Assembly (NCBI RefSeq): GCF_002742645.2
Contig: NZ_CP033875.1
Location: 3,202,001 to 3,266,000, forward strand
Direction: 5' to 3'
DNA length: 64,000 nucleotides
Source of the DNA: Caulobacter sp. FWC26
Lineage (GTDB): Bacteria > Pseudomonadota > Alphaproteobacteria > Caulobacterales > Caulobacteraceae
Shown here: in pieces, positions 8,871 to 19,644 of the stretch
How positions within the stretch are numbered: position 1 is the stretch's first letter
Layout of the letters: the number at the start of each line of letters is the position of its first letter
Made by a program: the position numbers and the translations under genes
Notes under the pieces: model-generated
What the model saw: only the letters and a program-made list of their open reading frames with translations
Databases searched by the model: none
What the model was told of the DNA's origin: nothing

Positions 8871-8980
8871 CTCCCTTCCCCCTTCATGGGGGAAGGGTCG
8901 GGGATGGGGGTGATGCGGCCGGTCAGCCACATAGGCCGTAGATCACCCCCACCCTGCCCTCCCCCATCAAGGGGGAGGGT
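8871..8980. repeat. Mosaic GC-rich intergenic inverted-repeat element
   Basis: Two hairpins, CCCTTCCCCC/GGGGGAAGGG (8873-8882 with 8888-8897) and CCCTCCCCC/GGGGGAGGG (8957-8965 with 8971-8979), are linked by an outer pairing GGGGGTGAT (8906-8914) with ATCACCCCC (8942-8950). The element sits between the Mn riboswitch region and the 3' end of the DUF2793 gene. A related element is at 25270-25416. It looks like a dispersed intergenic repeat and may also terminate transcription. Confidence 0.7.
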
Positions 8981-9718
8981 TCAGACAGAGGCCGGCGCGT
9001 CGAAGCGCAGGACGTGGATGGCCACGCGCACCTTGCCGCCGACGAAGCTTCCGCCGACCGCCGTCAGCACCACGGGCGTGTCGGCATAGTAGGCCGTCGG
9101 CCCGACGACCCCGACATTGCTGGAATTCTTGGCCACGCCCAGCGAGCCGCCGAACTTGCTGGCCTCGCCCGCGACGCCGCAGTCATAGGCGGCCGCTCCG
9201 GTGATCGCGACCGTGGTTCGCGTCGAAACGGCCAACACGATGGCGCGGTTCGGGATGGCGATGGTGGTCGGGGTCGAGGCGCCTGACAGCGTCAACTCCT
9301 CTTCCAGGAGTTCCAGCCGCGTATTGGCGAGACCGGGTGAGGCTGCGGCGACCGTGCTTCGGAACGTCGCCGACAGCGGCGTCCAGGCCGCGCCATCGAA
9401 CGCGACGATCTGGTTCTCGTCCTTGACCCAGGCGAGGACACCTTCGGCAGGAGCAAGCGGCTCCCAGGCGCCGGCCTCGAAGCGCATCAGGGTTCCGGCC
9501 GGCTGCCCCGTCCATGCCGAGCCAGAGGCGGCGACGGGCAGGATCCAGACGCCGCCGGCGACAGGACTGGCAGGCTGCGCCGCGACCAGGCGGCTTTCGA
9601 CCGCCAACTGAACGAGGCCGTCCAGCCTGGCGAGGCTTTCATTGATGGGGATATGCTTTTGCGCCTGGGCGGCGACCACGTAGGGCAGGCCAAGGCGGGG
9701 CGTGACATCGTCGAACAT
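8981..9718 (-). CDS. DUF2793 domain protein (phage/GTA-type)
   Basis: A 245-residue protein starting MFDDVTPRLGLPYVVAAQAQKH, the conserved opening of DUF2793 proteins (TPRLGLPY...AQAQKH..NE.L..LD.LVQL). These occur in tail or accessory modules of alphaproteobacterial prophages and gene transfer agents. The middle contains repeated WILPV/GAW/AFDGAAW strands typical of a beta-rich tail or fibre-associated protein, and the C-terminal third is Gly/Ala/Val-rich beta sequence. ATG at 9718 has TTGGAG upstream. No other phage gene lies within the window, so this is either a solitary accessory tail gene expressed in trans or a remnant. The function is unknown. Confidence 0.8.
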   Translation of the reverse strand: MFDDVTPRLGLPYVVAAQAQKHIPINESLARLDGLVQLAVESRLVAAQPASPVAGGVWILPVAASGSAWTGQPAGTLMRFEAGAWEPLAPAEGVLAWVKDENQIVAFDGAAWTPLSATFRSTVAAASPGLANTRLELLEEELTLSGASTPTTIAIPNRAIVLAVSTRTTVAITGAAAYDCGVAGEASKFGGSLGVAKNSSNVGVVGPTAYYADTPVVLTAVGGSFVGGKVRVAIHVLRFDAPASV

Positions 9719-9776
9719 GGGCGGCTCCAAGAGCGGGGTTTAAATCCGCTCCAAGCATCGGGCCGCCGTGACGCGC

Positions 9777-9800
9777 GGGGACGGAGCCAGCTCCGTCCCC
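9777..9800 (-). terminator. Stem-loop downstream of nitronate monooxygenase gene
   Basis: The perfect 10-bp arms GGGGACGGAG (9777-9786) and CTCCGTCCCC (9791-9800) surround a 4-base loop. It is 14 bases beyond the stop codon at 9814 on the minus strand. It lacks a U-run, so it is a probable but imperfect terminator. Confidence 0.6.
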
Positions 9801-9813
9801 ATGATCCACCCGC

Positions 9814-10821
9814 CTACTCGGCGGCGAAAGCCAAGTGTTTTCCGGCAGTAAAGGCGGTTTTCGCAGCCAACTCGGCCTTGGCTTGCTCATACTCCGCCGC
9901 GAACTTGGCGACGAGTTCGCCGGCGGTCAGGACGTTGTCGATGGCGCCGATGCCCTGGCCGCAGCCCCAGATGTCGCGCCAGGCCTTGGCTTCCTGGTTG
10001 CCGCCCGAGCCGAAGTTCATCTTCGACGGATCGCTTTCCGGCAGATTGTCGGGATCCAGGCCCGCATTGATGACCGAAGGCCGCAGGTAGTTGCCATGAA
10101 CGCCGGTGAAGAGGTTCGAATACAGAATGTCGTCAGCTTTGCTGTCGACAATCATCTGCTTGTAGCCCTCGACCGCATTGGCCTCCTTCGTGGCGATGAA
10201 GGCCGAGCCGACATAGGCCAGGTCCGCGCCCATGGCCTGGGCCGCCAGGATCGAGCGGCCCGAGGCGATCGAGCCGGACAGCGCCACCGGGCCGTCGAAC
10301 CACTGGCGGATCTCCTGGATCAGCGCGAACGGCGACAGCGTGCCGGCGTGGCCGCCGGCGCCGGCGGCGACGGGGATCAGGCCATCGGCCCCCTTCTCGA
10401 TCGCCTTGCGGGCGAAGCGGTCGGTGATGACGTCATGCAGGGTGATGCCGCCATACGAGTGAATCGCCTGGTTCACGTCCTCGCGGGCGCCCAGCGAAGT
10501 GATGACGAGCGGGACCTTGTACTTCACGCACATGGCGATGTCGTCTTCGAGGCGGTTGTTCGTCTTGTGGACGATCTGGTTCACCGCGAACGGCGCCGAC
10601 GGCATGTCGGGGTTGGCCTTGTCCCAGGCCGCCAGTTCCTCGGTGATCCGGGCCAGCCATTCGTCGAGCTGAGACAGTGGGCGCGCGTTCAGCGACGGGA
10701 ACGACCCGACGATGCCCGCCTTGCACTGGGCGATCACCAGGTCCGGGTTGCTGATGATGAACAGCGGCGAGGCGATGACCGGAAGGCGCAGGCGGTCGCG
10801 CAGGATCGGCGGCAGGGCCAT
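9814..10821 (-). CDS. Nitronate monooxygenase / 2-nitropropane dioxygenase-like flavoprotein
   Basis: A 335-residue FMN-dependent TIM-barrel enzyme. Diagnostic segments are RLPVIASPLFIISNPDLV at the N-terminus, KYKVPLVITSLG, the phosphate/active-site loop AAGAGGHAG near residue 153, GPVALSGSIASGRS, and ADLAYVGSAFIATKEA, which is the FMN-phosphate strand. Family members oxidise alkyl nitronates or similar anions; enoyl-ACP reductase II is a related alternative. The ATG at 10821 follows AAAGGGGAGC at ideal spacing. It is divergent from mutA, and an AACAACTGTT palindrome lies upstream. Substrate is not evident from context. Confidence 0.87.
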   Translation of the reverse strand: MALPPILRDRLRLPVIASPLFIISNPDLVIAQCKAGIVGSFPSLNARPLSQLDEWLARITEELAAWDKANPDMPSAPFAVNQIVHKTNNRLEDDIAMCVKYKVPLVITSLGAREDVNQAIHSYGGITLHDVITDRFARKAIEKGADGLIPVAAGAGGHAGTLSPFALIQEIRQWFDGPVALSGSIASGRSILAAQAMGADLAYVGSAFIATKEANAVEGYKQMIVDSKADDILYSNLFTGVHGNYLRPSVINAGLDPDNLPESDPSKMNFGSGGNQEAKAWRDIWGCGQGIGAIDNVLTAGELVAKFAAEYEQAKAELAAKTAFTAGKHLAFAAE

Positions 10822-10881
10822 GAAGAAGCTCCCCTTTGGAGTTCGGCTTGAGACGCCGAATATCTGATCAGCGATCAGCTT

Positions 10882-10893
10882 AAACAACTGTTT
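10882..10893. promoter_or_regulatory. AACAnnTGTT palindrome upstream of nitronate monooxygenase gene
   Basis: AAACA-AC-TGTTT forms a 12-bp palindrome in the divergent region between the monooxygenase (-) and mutA (+). The same AACAnnTGTT core precedes both MFS genes (18165 and 19617) and the DUF1254 gene (48111), suggesting a shared or paralogous TetR-type repressor. This is pattern-based inference. Confidence 0.4.
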
Positions 10894-10981
10894 GGCCCGG
10901 ATGCAAGGCTTGACGGCCGTAGCGGCAGGGGCGCATCACGGTCGAAAATAGAAAAATGCTGCAGTGCAGGAGAGAGACGCT

Positions 10982-12445
10982 TTGACCGAGGCGATGACGC
11001 CCCTGGCCGAGGACTTCGGCGCCCAAGGCGACGCGGCGACCCGCGCGCGCTGGATGGCCCTGGTCGAGAAGACCCTGAAGGGTCAAAGCTTCGGAGACGC
11101 GCTCACCGTCAAGACGCCGGATGGCCTGACGGTCCAGCCGCTCTACACCGCCGAAGACGGCGTCGCCGTGGCGCGTGATCTTCGCGTTCGCGATACCGAC
11201 CGCCCTTGGGACCTGCGGATGCGCTCGGCGCATCCCGATCCTGCGCGGGCGGCCAAGGACGTGCTGACCGACCTGGAAGGCGGTGCGGCCTCGGTTCTGC
11301 TGCAGATCGATCCGACCGGCGCGAACGGCGTTGCGGTCGGCTCGGCCGAAGACCTCGGCAAGGCCCTGTCGGGCGTTTTGCTGGACCTCGCGCCTGTCGC
11401 GCTGGACGCGGGCTTCCTGGGTCCCAAGGCCGCCGACTGGCTGGCGACCCTGGCCAAGGCTGCGCCGAACGCCCCCCTCGCCTTCCACCTTGATCCGCTG
11501 ACCGCCTTCGCACAGGCCGGCGTCAGCCCCGGCCCGATCGAGAGCCATGTCTTCAACGCCGCGACGGTGGCCAGCCGCCTGTCGACGACCTACGCCAAGG
11601 CCAGCCTGTTCCTGGCCACCGGCCGCGCCGCGCACGAGGCGGGCGGTTCCAATGTCGAGGAACTGGCCCTGATGACGGCCAGCGCTCTCGCCTACGCCAA
11701 AGCGCTGGTGCGTTCGGGCCTGACGCCCCACGAGGCGTTCAGCCGCATCGTCCTAGGCGTCAGCCTGGACGGCGAATACTTCACCGGCGTCGCCAAGGTG
11801 CGCGCGGCCAAGGCCATCTGGGCGCGGCTCACCGAGTCGTGCGGCGCCACCGTCGCACCCACGATTGAGGCCCGCTCCTCGCGGCGCATGCTGGCCAAGG
11901 CCGACGCCTGGACGAACCTGCTGCGTCTAACCTCGGCCGGCTTCGCCGGCGCGGTCGGCGGCGCGGACGCCATCGTGCTGGACGCCTTCACCGACGCGAT
12001 CGGCCTGCCCACCGCCTTCGCCCGCCGCCAGGCCCGCAACACCCAGCTCGTCCTGATGGAGGAGAGCCATCTGGGCCGCGTCGCCGATCCGGCCGGCGGC
12101 GCCTGGTACCTCGACAGCCTGACCGACCAGCTGGCCCGCGCGGCCTGGGCGTCGTTCCAGGCCATCGAAGCCGCCGGCGGGGTCATCAAGGCGCTAGAGA
12201 GCGGCCTCGTCTCTGACGCTGTCGCCAAGACGCGCACGGCCCAGGAGGCCGCCTACGCCGACAAGAGCCGCAAGATCCTGGGCGTCACCGTCTTCCCCAA
12301 CGCCGACGACAAGCCGCCGGAGGTCGAGACGCCCGACCCGTCCGCCTTCGCCGTCCAGGGCCCTGACGTCCGCCTGCCCGGCCCCGACAGCCATTGCCCG
12401 GCCCTGACGCCCGTCCGCTTCGCCGCCGCCTTCGAGGGAGCCTGA
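10982..12445 (+). CDS. mutA: Methylmalonyl-CoA mutase small (beta) subunit
   Basis: A 487-residue protein homologous to the N-terminal substrate-barrel half of the mutase but lacking the C-terminal B12 domain, as is normal for the non-catalytic small subunit. Visible family segments are [35 protein letters not shown], and [28 protein letters not shown], which parallels the same segment in mutB. With MutB it forms the heterodimer converting methylmalonyl-CoA to succinyl-CoA. TTG at 10982 was preferred since AGGAGAGAG lies just upstream; ATG at 10994 is an alternative. It is separated from mutB by four bases, so the pair is one transcript. Confidence 0.93.
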   Translation: MTEAMTPLAEDFGAQGDAATRARWMALVEKTLKGQSFGDALTVKTPDGLTVQPLYTAEDGVAVARDLRVRDTDRPWDLRMRSAHPDPARAAKDVLTDLEGGAASVLLQIDPTGANGVAVGSAEDLGKALSGVLLDLAPVALDAGFLGPKAADWLATLAKAAPNAPLAFHLDPLTAFAQAGVSPGPIESHVFNAATVASRLSTTYAKASLFLATGRAAHEAGGSNVEELALMTASALAYAKALVRSGLTPHEAFSRIVLGVSLDGEYFTGVAKVRAAKAIWARLTESCGATVAPTIEARSSRRMLAKADAWTNLLRLTSAGFAGAVGGADAIVLDAFTDAIGLPTAFARRQARNTQLVLMEESHLGRVADPAGGAWYLDSLTDQLARAAWASFQAIEAAGGVIKALESGLVSDAVAKTRTAQEAAYADKSRKILGVTVFPNADDKPPEVETPDPSAFAVQGPDVRLPGPDSHCPALTPVRFAAAFEGA

Positions 12446-12449
12446 GCTC

Positions 12450-14590
<2,141 letters not shown>

Positions 14591-14594
<4 letters not shown>

Positions 14595-15052
14595 CCGCTC
14601 TTCTTGCGGAACAGCCCGCGCTTCTTCCTGGAACGCTCCAGGGCGATGTCGTCGGGGAGGCCGTGGCGGGCCTCGATGTCCTTTTGCAGCGCCTTGGCCG
14701 CCATCAGGTGGCCGGGGAACAGCATGTCGACGACCGAGCCCGCGAACGGCACCGCATCGGTCGCGGTGTCGGCCAGGACATAGGCCAGCATCCGGGCGAC
14801 GGTCGCCATCGACGCGCCCGCGGTGACGGCGTGGTAGACCAGCAACGCGCCGGCGCCGGCGCTATAGAGCGGCCCGACGCCGGGCACCCATGAGAGCACG
14901 CCGTCCAGACCCAGGCCAAACGGTCCCAGCCCGATCAGGCGATCGGACAGGCCCTTGATGCTCTCCGCCGAGCGCCAGGCGCGATGGGCCTTGGCGCGGC
15001 GATCCGCGTGACGGTCTGCGTAGTTGGCGGAAACGGAGATGTCGTCGGTCAT
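14591..15052 (-). CDS. DUF4112 membrane protein
   Basis: A 153-residue protein with the DUF4112 signature: [40 protein letters not shown], then a second hydrophobic segment ([25 protein letters not shown]). It ends in a basic tail ([15 protein letters not shown]). One or two membrane-embedded Gly-rich segments are likely. The family has no assigned function. It is the nearer of two adjacent DUF4112 genes (the other at 15089) of the same orientation, separated by 36 bp, and its 3' end overlaps the stop codon of mutB on the opposite strand by four bases. Confidence 0.8.
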
Positions 15053-15088
15053 GCTTGGCTGAACGCTCCGTCCCTGTTGTCGTTGCCG

Positions 15089-15553
15089 TTAGCCCAGGAA
15101 GACCACTCGCCGCTTTTCCTTGCCGGCCTGGATACGGGCCAGCAGGTCGCGATACTCCTGCGTCGCCTGGACCTCCTTGCGGGTCCCTTCAAAATAGATC
15201 GTGTCGTCCATGTGCTTGGTCAACATGTCGGCCGACCACTTGTGACCCGTGAACAGCACGTCGACCGCCTTGCCCGCCACCGGGATCGAGCCGGCGACCG
15301 TATCGATCAGGATGATGGCGCAGATTTGAATGACAATCATCGGCGCGGCCCGCGCCCGCACGGCGTCGAAGACGATCAGGCTGCCCGCCCCCAGGCTGTA
15401 GAGCTCGCCCGCCCCCGGGATCCAGGTCAGCAAGCCGTCCAGGCCGACGCCCAAGGGGCCGACGCCTACGACGTTGTCGGAGAGCTTCTTCACCCGCTCC
15501 ACATTGGCGCGGATGTTGTGCAGCTCGACATGCGATTTCGCGAAGATCACCAA
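15089..15553 (-). CDS. DUF4112 membrane protein (paralogue of the neighbour)
   Basis: A 154-residue protein with the same layout as its neighbour: KKLSDNVVGVGPLGVGLDGLLTWIPGAGELYSLGAGSLIVFDA, then IVIQICAIILIDTVAGSIPVAGKAVDVLF, and a basic C-terminus (KEKRRVVFLG). The two proteins align over the whole GVGP...GLDG...W(I/V)PG.G.LYS.GAG core, so they are tandem paralogues that arose by duplication and diverged. Start ATG at 15553 has no strong ribosome-binding site. No function is known. Confidence 0.8.
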   Translation of the reverse strand: MVIFAKSHVELHNIRANVERVKKLSDNVVGVGPLGVGLDGLLTWIPGAGELYSLGAGSLIVFDAVRARAAPMIVIQICAIILIDTVAGSIPVAGKAVDVLFTGHKWSADMLTKHMDDTIYFEGTRKEVQATQEYRDLLARIQAGKEKRRVVFLG

Positions 15554-15735
15554 GGGGCTCCGGGGGCGGCAAACAGGATCAATCTGCCTTAAGCCTGGCC
15601 GCGCCGGAAGGGCCGGAGCGCCAGATTCCCGCGTTGCGCGAACAGTGTCGTCGAAAGTCTCGCGCGCGGAGGGAGCCCCTCGCGAAAGGCGGCGTTTGCG
15701 CTTAAGTTAACGCTATTGCTCGCCAGGATTCCCTG

Positions 15736-16053
15736 ATGCTGATCACGACGACGCCCTTTGTCGAAGGCCGCCCCGTCCAGGCGTACAAAGGCGCAATCTA
15801 CGCCCAGTCGATCCTGGGCGCGAATGTGGTTCTGGACCTGATGGCGGCGATCCGCGACTTCATCGGCGGTCACTCCAAGTCCTACGAACGCGTCCTGGCC
15901 CGCGCCCGCGACGACGCCATGAAGAACCTCGTGAAGGAAGCCGAGAAGCTGGGCGCCAACGCCATCCTCGCGGTCGATCTCGATTACAACACCGTCGGGC
16001 CCAATGGCTCGATGATGATGGTTTCGGTTTCCGGGACCGCCGTCGTCCTCTAA
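15736..16053 (+). CDS. YbjQ-like heavy-metal-binding-domain protein (UPF0145)
   Basis: A 105-residue soluble protein with the YbjQ pattern: a leading MLITTTPFVEGRPVQAYKGAIYAQSILGANVV strand-helix unit, a central helix (SYERVLARARDDAMKNLVKEAEKLGANAIL) and VDLDYNTVGPNGSMMMVSVSGTAV at the end. The fold forms ring-like pentamers in known structures; no catalysis is established. Start ATG 15736 is preceded by AGGA. The meaB gene begins 9 bp after its stop, so the two are probably cotranscribed. No direct link to B12 metabolism is known for this family. Confidence 0.88.
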   Translation: MLITTTPFVEGRPVQAYKGAIYAQSILGANVVLDLMAAIRDFIGGHSKSYERVLARARDDAMKNLVKEAEKLGANAILAVDLDYNTVGPNGSMMMVSVSGTAVVL

Positions 16054-16062
16054 TCGGGGGAC

Positions 16063-17043
16063 GTGAACCCCGCGCTCGACATCGACACCCTGGAGCAACG
16101 CCTGGTCGCTGGCGACCGCGCAGCGCTGGCGCGCGCCATCACCCTGGTCGAGAGCCGCCGACCCGATCACCAGACCGCCGCCCGCACCCTGCTCTCGCGC
16201 CTGATGCCGCTGACCGGCCGCGCCCAGCGCATCGGGATCACCGGCGTGCCGGGCGCGGGCAAGTCGACCACGATCGAGCGGTTTGGCTGCAATCTGGTCG
16301 AGGCCGGAAACAAGGTGGCGGTGCTGGCCGTCGATCCGTCGTCGGGCCGCCACGGCGGCTCGATCCTGGGCGACAAGACCCGGATGGAGCAGCTGAGCGT
16401 CCAGCCGAACGCCTTCATCCGCCCCTCCCCCTCCGGCGGCGCCCTGGGCGGGGTGGCGCGCAAGACCCGCGAGGCGATGCTGCTGTGCGAGGCCGCCGGC
16501 TTCGACGTGGTGATCATCGAGACCGTGGGCGTGGGCCAGTCCGAGACGGTGGTGGCGGACATGGTCGACATCTTCCTGGCCGTGCTGATCCCCGGCGGCG
16601 GCGATGAGCTGCAGGGCATCAAGAAGGGCCTGATCGAGCTGGCCGACCTGCTGGTCATCAACAAGGCCGACGCCGATCCCGCCAAGGCCGAGCGCTCGGC
16701 GCGCGACTACCGCAACGCCCTGCATATCCTGACCCCCGCCCATCCGCACTGGACGCCGCCGGTGCTGACGGCTTCGGGCCTGACCGGCCAGGGACTGGAT
16801 GTCCTGTGGACCCAGATTCTGCGCCATCGCGAGGTCATGACCGCCAACGGCGCCCGCGCCGCGCGCCGCGCCGACCAGGACGCCCGCTGGATGTGGGCCA
16901 TGGTCCGCGACCGCCTGGAAGACGCCTTCAAGACCGCCCCTGCCGTGGCGGCGCTGGTTCCTGAGCTGGAGACGGCAGTGCGGCAAGGCGAGGTTCCCGC
17001 GTCGGCGGCGGCCGACAGGCTGCTGGCCGCCTTTGGGTTGTGA
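16063..17043 (+). CDS. meaB: Methylmalonyl-CoA mutase-associated GTPase MeaB (ArgK family)
   Basis: A 326-residue G3E-type GTPase. The P-loop GVPGAGKST is at residues 61-69, a DPSSGRHGGSILGDKTRM segment (switch region) follows, then ETVGVGQSE (switch II) and the base-recognition NKAD. MeaB protects the mutase during B12 loading and turnover. The gene starts with GTG at 16063, nine bases after the YbjQ gene. The mutA-mutB pair just upstream on the same strand is its partner. No B12-binding domain is fused, so it acts on the mutase in trans. Confidence 0.94.
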   Translation: MNPALDIDTLEQRLVAGDRAALARAITLVESRRPDHQTAARTLLSRLMPLTGRAQRIGITGVPGAGKSTTIERFGCNLVEAGNKVAVLAVDPSSGRHGGSILGDKTRMEQLSVQPNAFIRPSPSGGALGGVARKTREAMLLCEAAGFDVVIIETVGVGQSETVVADMVDIFLAVLIPGGGDELQGIKKGLIELADLLVINKADADPAKAERSARDYRNALHILTPAHPHWTPPVLTASGLTGQGLDVLWTQILRHREVMTANGARAARRADQDARWMWAMVRDRLEDAFKTAPAVAALVPELETAVRQGEVPASAAADRLLAAFGL

Positions 17044-17455
17044 GCGATGTTTGCAAGCCCCCTTCCCCTTGATGGGGAGGGGACGTGCTTGAGCGATCTC
17101 GCGCCGTGCGGCTCGACGTGATCCCGAGAAACCCCGCCCCTCGTGCGCGCTCCTAAAGAGTAAGCCGCACGACCAGACAAAGCCTCCCGGGAGCCGAACG
17201 CGGCCCCGCTCAACCTAGCCCCGCCGCCGTGACTCCTCGCGAGAGACCGGTCTGCAAGCAGACCGTTGGGCCGGATCCAAACGCCCTCCCCCGCGACAGG
17301 GATGAGTTCAGTATGGGGCGGTTTTAGCGCCGGGGATAAGTTTGGCCGTAAAAGTGAGAAGCGATTGATTTCGTTGGGATTGGCTTCGCCAATTCCGAGC
17401 GTTCACGGCGCCCAATTCCCTCTCCCGCTGGGAGAGGGAGCTTCGAAAGGGTTCC
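17044..17455. other. Intergenic region, 412 bp, with two short GC-rich inverted repeats
   Basis: Between the convergent meaB and GST genes. It contains CCCCTTCCCC/GGGGAGGGG-type inverted repeats at about 17060-17082 and CCCTCTCCC/GGGAGAGGG at about 17420-17438, of the same style as the elements at 8871 and 25264. I see no coding potential, promoter or tRNA, and the hairpins may serve as convergent terminators. Confidence 0.6.
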
Positions 17456-18085
17456 TCACCCCGCCTGCGCCGCGCGCTCCCACGCCAGGAACTCCGGCGT
17501 CTCCAGCAATCGCTCCGAATAGGCCTGGGCCGCGCCGGCGTCGCCGTAGTCGGCCAGCTTGACGCCATAGGTTCTGAATCGCGTCGCCACGGGCGTGTAG
17601 AACGCGTCGGCGATCGACCACGCGCCCAGCAGGAATGGGCCGTGCGAACGGGCGAGCAAGGCGGTCCAGAGCGCCACGATGCGGCGGACATTCTTCTCGG
17701 CCGCCTCGGAAAGCTCAAACGCTCGCGGCGTTTCATCCAAAGCCATGGGGCATTCGCTGCGCAGCGCCTGGAAGCCTGAGTGCATCTCGGCGCACGCCGA
17801 ACGGCCGAGCGCGCGCAGAGTCGGATCATCCGGCCAAAGCTTCGCGTCCGGGAACTTTTCCGCCAGGTATTCGCAGATCGCCAGCGAGTCCCAGATCACC
17901 AGATCGCCGTCGCGCAGAGCCGGCGCCAAGCGGCTGGGCGAGATACGGCCGATCTCGTCGCCCGTGGCGTCCCCGCGACGAAGCTCGATCTCGATCTCGG
18001 CGAAATCCACGCCCGCCCGTTTGAGCACGAGCCACGGGCGCAGCGACCAGGTGGACCACCGCTTGGTGCCGATCACAAGTTCCAC
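17456..18085 (-). CDS. Glutathione S-transferase family protein
   Basis: A 209-residue GST. The thioredoxin-like N-terminal domain starts VELVIGTKRWSTWSLRPWLVLKRAG (Ser in the WSTWS catalytic region) and contains the cis-Pro segment RISPSRLAPALRDGDLVIWDSLAICEYLAEKF, where the SLAIC motif binds the gamma-glutamyl part of glutathione. An all-helical C-terminal domain follows from about residue 90. GTG at 18085 was chosen because GAGGAG lies about seven bases upstream; a TTG at 18109 is the only earlier option. It is convergent with meaB and divergent from an MFS gene. Substrate is unknown. Confidence 0.9.
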   Translation of the reverse strand: MELVIGTKRWSTWSLRPWLVLKRAGVDFAEIEIELRRGDATGDEIGRISPSRLAPALRDGDLVIWDSLAICEYLAEKFPDAKLWPDDPTLRALGRSACAEMHSGFQALRSECPMALDETPRAFELSEAAEKNVRRIVALWTALLARSHGPFLLGAWSIADAFYTPVATRFRTYGVKLADYGDAGAAQAYSERLLETPEFLAWERAAQAG

Positions 18086-18163
18086 GCCACGCTCCTCACG
18101 CCGTTTCAAAAATGCCGGATAGCGTTTTCGCTTAGCCTGCGTCTAAGCTGCCCTCAACGATTA

Positions 18164-18175
18164 GAACAAATGTTC
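18164..18175. promoter_or_regulatory. GAACAAATGTTC palindrome in the leader of the first MFS gene
   Basis: A perfect 12-bp palindrome GAACA-AA-TGTTC lies 16 bp upstream of the start codon. The surrounding about 30 bp (ATTAGAACAAATGTT plus GGGAGAGAG) is nearly the same as that in front of the second MFS gene (19616-19627). A TetR-family operator is the likely identity. Confidence 0.5.
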
Positions 18176-18191
18176 GAGGGAGAGAGAGTCC

Positions 18192-19526
18192 ATGGCGCAA
18201 GACGCCACGCCGTCGCCCGTCATCGCCCCGGTGTCGACGGCCTATCGCCGCTACGCCCTGTGGGTGCTGCTGATCATCTACACCCTGAACTTCCTGGACC
18301 GGCAGGTGGTCAACATCCTGGCCGAGCCGATCAAGCGCGATCTGGGCCTGGCCGACTGGCAGCTGGGCATGATGACGGGTCTGGCCTTCGCGATCTTCTA
18401 CACGGTGCTGGGCATTCCGATCGCGCGGATCGCGGAGACCAAGAACCGGCCCTACATCATCGGGATCTCGGTCGCGGCATGGAGCGCCTTCACGGTGCTG
18501 TGCGGCTTCGCCCAGAACTTCTGGCAGCTGATCCTGGCGCGGATCGGCGTGGGCGTCGGCGAGGCCGGCTGCACTCCGCCGGCCCACTCGCTGATCACCG
18601 ACTATGTGCCCAAGGAAAAGCGGGCTAGCGCCATCGCCTTCTATTCGATCGGCACGCCGTTGGGCACGCTGGCCGGCATGGCGATGGGCGGGCTGGTCGC
18701 CGACGCCTATGGCTGGCGCGTGGCGTTCATGGTGGCGGGGGCTCCGGGCATCGTCTTCGCCTTGATCGCGGCCTTCACGCTGGTTGAGCCGCGCAAGAAA
18801 CTGGCCGCGGAGATGGCCGCCCGCGCAAGCTCGCAGATCAGTTTCGCTGCGGCCCTGGCGGTGCTGGCCACCAAGAAGACCTTCTGGCTGGTGGCGCTGG
18901 CCGCGTCGGTGAAGGCGTTCATCGGCTATGGCTACGCGCCGTTCATCGCCTCGTTCTTCTTCCGCGTTCACGGCGCGGACATCGCCCAGCTCGCCGGGAT
19001 GTTCGGCCTGAAGTCGGCCGGCTTCCTGGGTCTGGCGCTGGGCCTGATCAACGGGACGGCCGGCGTCATCGGCGCCTGGCTGGGCGGCGTCTTGGCCGAC
19101 CGCCTGGGGGCCAAGGACCTGCGCGCCTACGTCACGGTGCCGGCCATCGCCTCGGTTGTGACCATTCCGATCTTCATTACCGCCGTCAGCCTCGACGCGC
19201 CGATGACCGCCATTGGCCTTCTGTCCGTGAACGCCCTGCTGGCGACCCTGTGGTACGGACCCGTCTACGCCACCGCCCAGAGCATCGTCGATCCGGCGCT
19301 GCGGGCTACGGCGTCGGCGGTGCTGCTTTTGATCATCAACCTGATCGGGCTTGGCCTTGGCCCTGTCGCCGTCGGTCTGCTCAGCGACATCCTCGCTGGC
19401 CCGGTGGGGCTGGGCGAGGCGCAAGGCGTGCGCTGGGCCCTGATGATCTCGGCCACCCTGGGCCTTTTGGCGTTCGCGCTGTTCTGGGCCGCCCGCAAGA
19501 CCATCCGCGACGAGATGGTCAGCTGA
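18192..19526 (+). CDS. MFS transporter, spinster type (1 of 2)
   Basis: A 444-residue protein with about 12 membrane helices. MFS motifs are clear: LNFLDRQVVNILAEPIK in helix 1, the loop 2-3 IPIARIAETKNR in place of G-X3-D-(R/K)-X-G-(R/K)-(R/K), RIGVGVGEAGCTPPAHSLITDY, and KRASAIAFYSIGTPLGTLAG. This set marks spinster-like (MHS/Spns) MFS carriers, common in sphingomonads and Caulobacter near catabolic genes. The substrate is unknown. ATG at 18192 follows GGGAGAGAGAG. The second such gene follows after a terminator and has a closely similar leader, so both are probably controlled by the same repressor. Confidence 0.9.
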   Translation: MAQDATPSPVIAPVSTAYRRYALWVLLIIYTLNFLDRQVVNILAEPIKRDLGLADWQLGMMTGLAFAIFYTVLGIPIARIAETKNRPYIIGISVAAWSAFTVLCGFAQNFWQLILARIGVGVGEAGCTPPAHSLITDYVPKEKRASAIAFYSIGTPLGTLAGMAMGGLVADAYGWRVAFMVAGAPGIVFALIAAFTLVEPRKKLAAEMAARASSQISFAAALAVLATKKTFWLVALAASVKAFIGYGYAPFIASFFFRVHGADIAQLAGMFGLKSAGFLGLALGLINGTAGVIGAWLGGVLADRLGAKDLRAYVTVPAIASVVTIPIFITAVSLDAPMTAIGLLSVNALLATLWYGPVYATAQSIVDPALRATASAVLLLIINLIGLGLGPVAVGLLSDILAGPVGLGEAQGVRWALMISATLGLLAFALFWAARKTIRDEMVS

Positions 19527-19530
19527 TTTA

Positions 19531-19559
19531 GAGGCTCCCCCGTGACGCGGGGGAGCCTC
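19531..19559 (+). terminator. Terminator hairpin after first MFS gene
   Basis: The 11-bp perfect stem GAGGCTCCCCC (19531-19541) and GGGGGAGCCTC (19549-19559) encloses a 7-base loop, six bases beyond the TGA. No long U-run follows, only TCCATTTCTCC. It separates the two MFS genes into distinct units. Confidence 0.75.
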
Positions 19560-19615
19560 TCCATTTCTCCTCTGGCGCTTTGCCTTCCGCTCGGTCACAG
19601 TCCCTCAAACAATTA

Positions 19616-19627
19616 GAACAAATGTTT
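19616..19627. promoter_or_regulatory. GAACAAATGTTT operator-like site in the leader of the second MFS gene
   Basis: It shares AGAACAAATGTT with the site before the first MFS gene. Longer arms CAAACA (19606-19611) and TGTTTG (19623-19628) extend the symmetry here. It lies 17 bp before the start codon. Confidence 0.5.
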
Positions 19628-19644
19628 GAAGGGAGAGAGTCAGT

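Noticed and set aside
10966..10995. Binding site for a propionyl-CoA regulator suggested by CTGCAGTGCAG before mutA
   Set aside because: The sequence lacks the TTTGCAAA-type dyad known for alphaproteobacterial regulators of this pathway and overlaps the ribosome-binding site.
17044..17213. Small minus-strand frame entering the meaB downstream region
   Set aside because: It is chiefly antisense to meaB, has no ribosome-binding site and runs through an inverted repeat.
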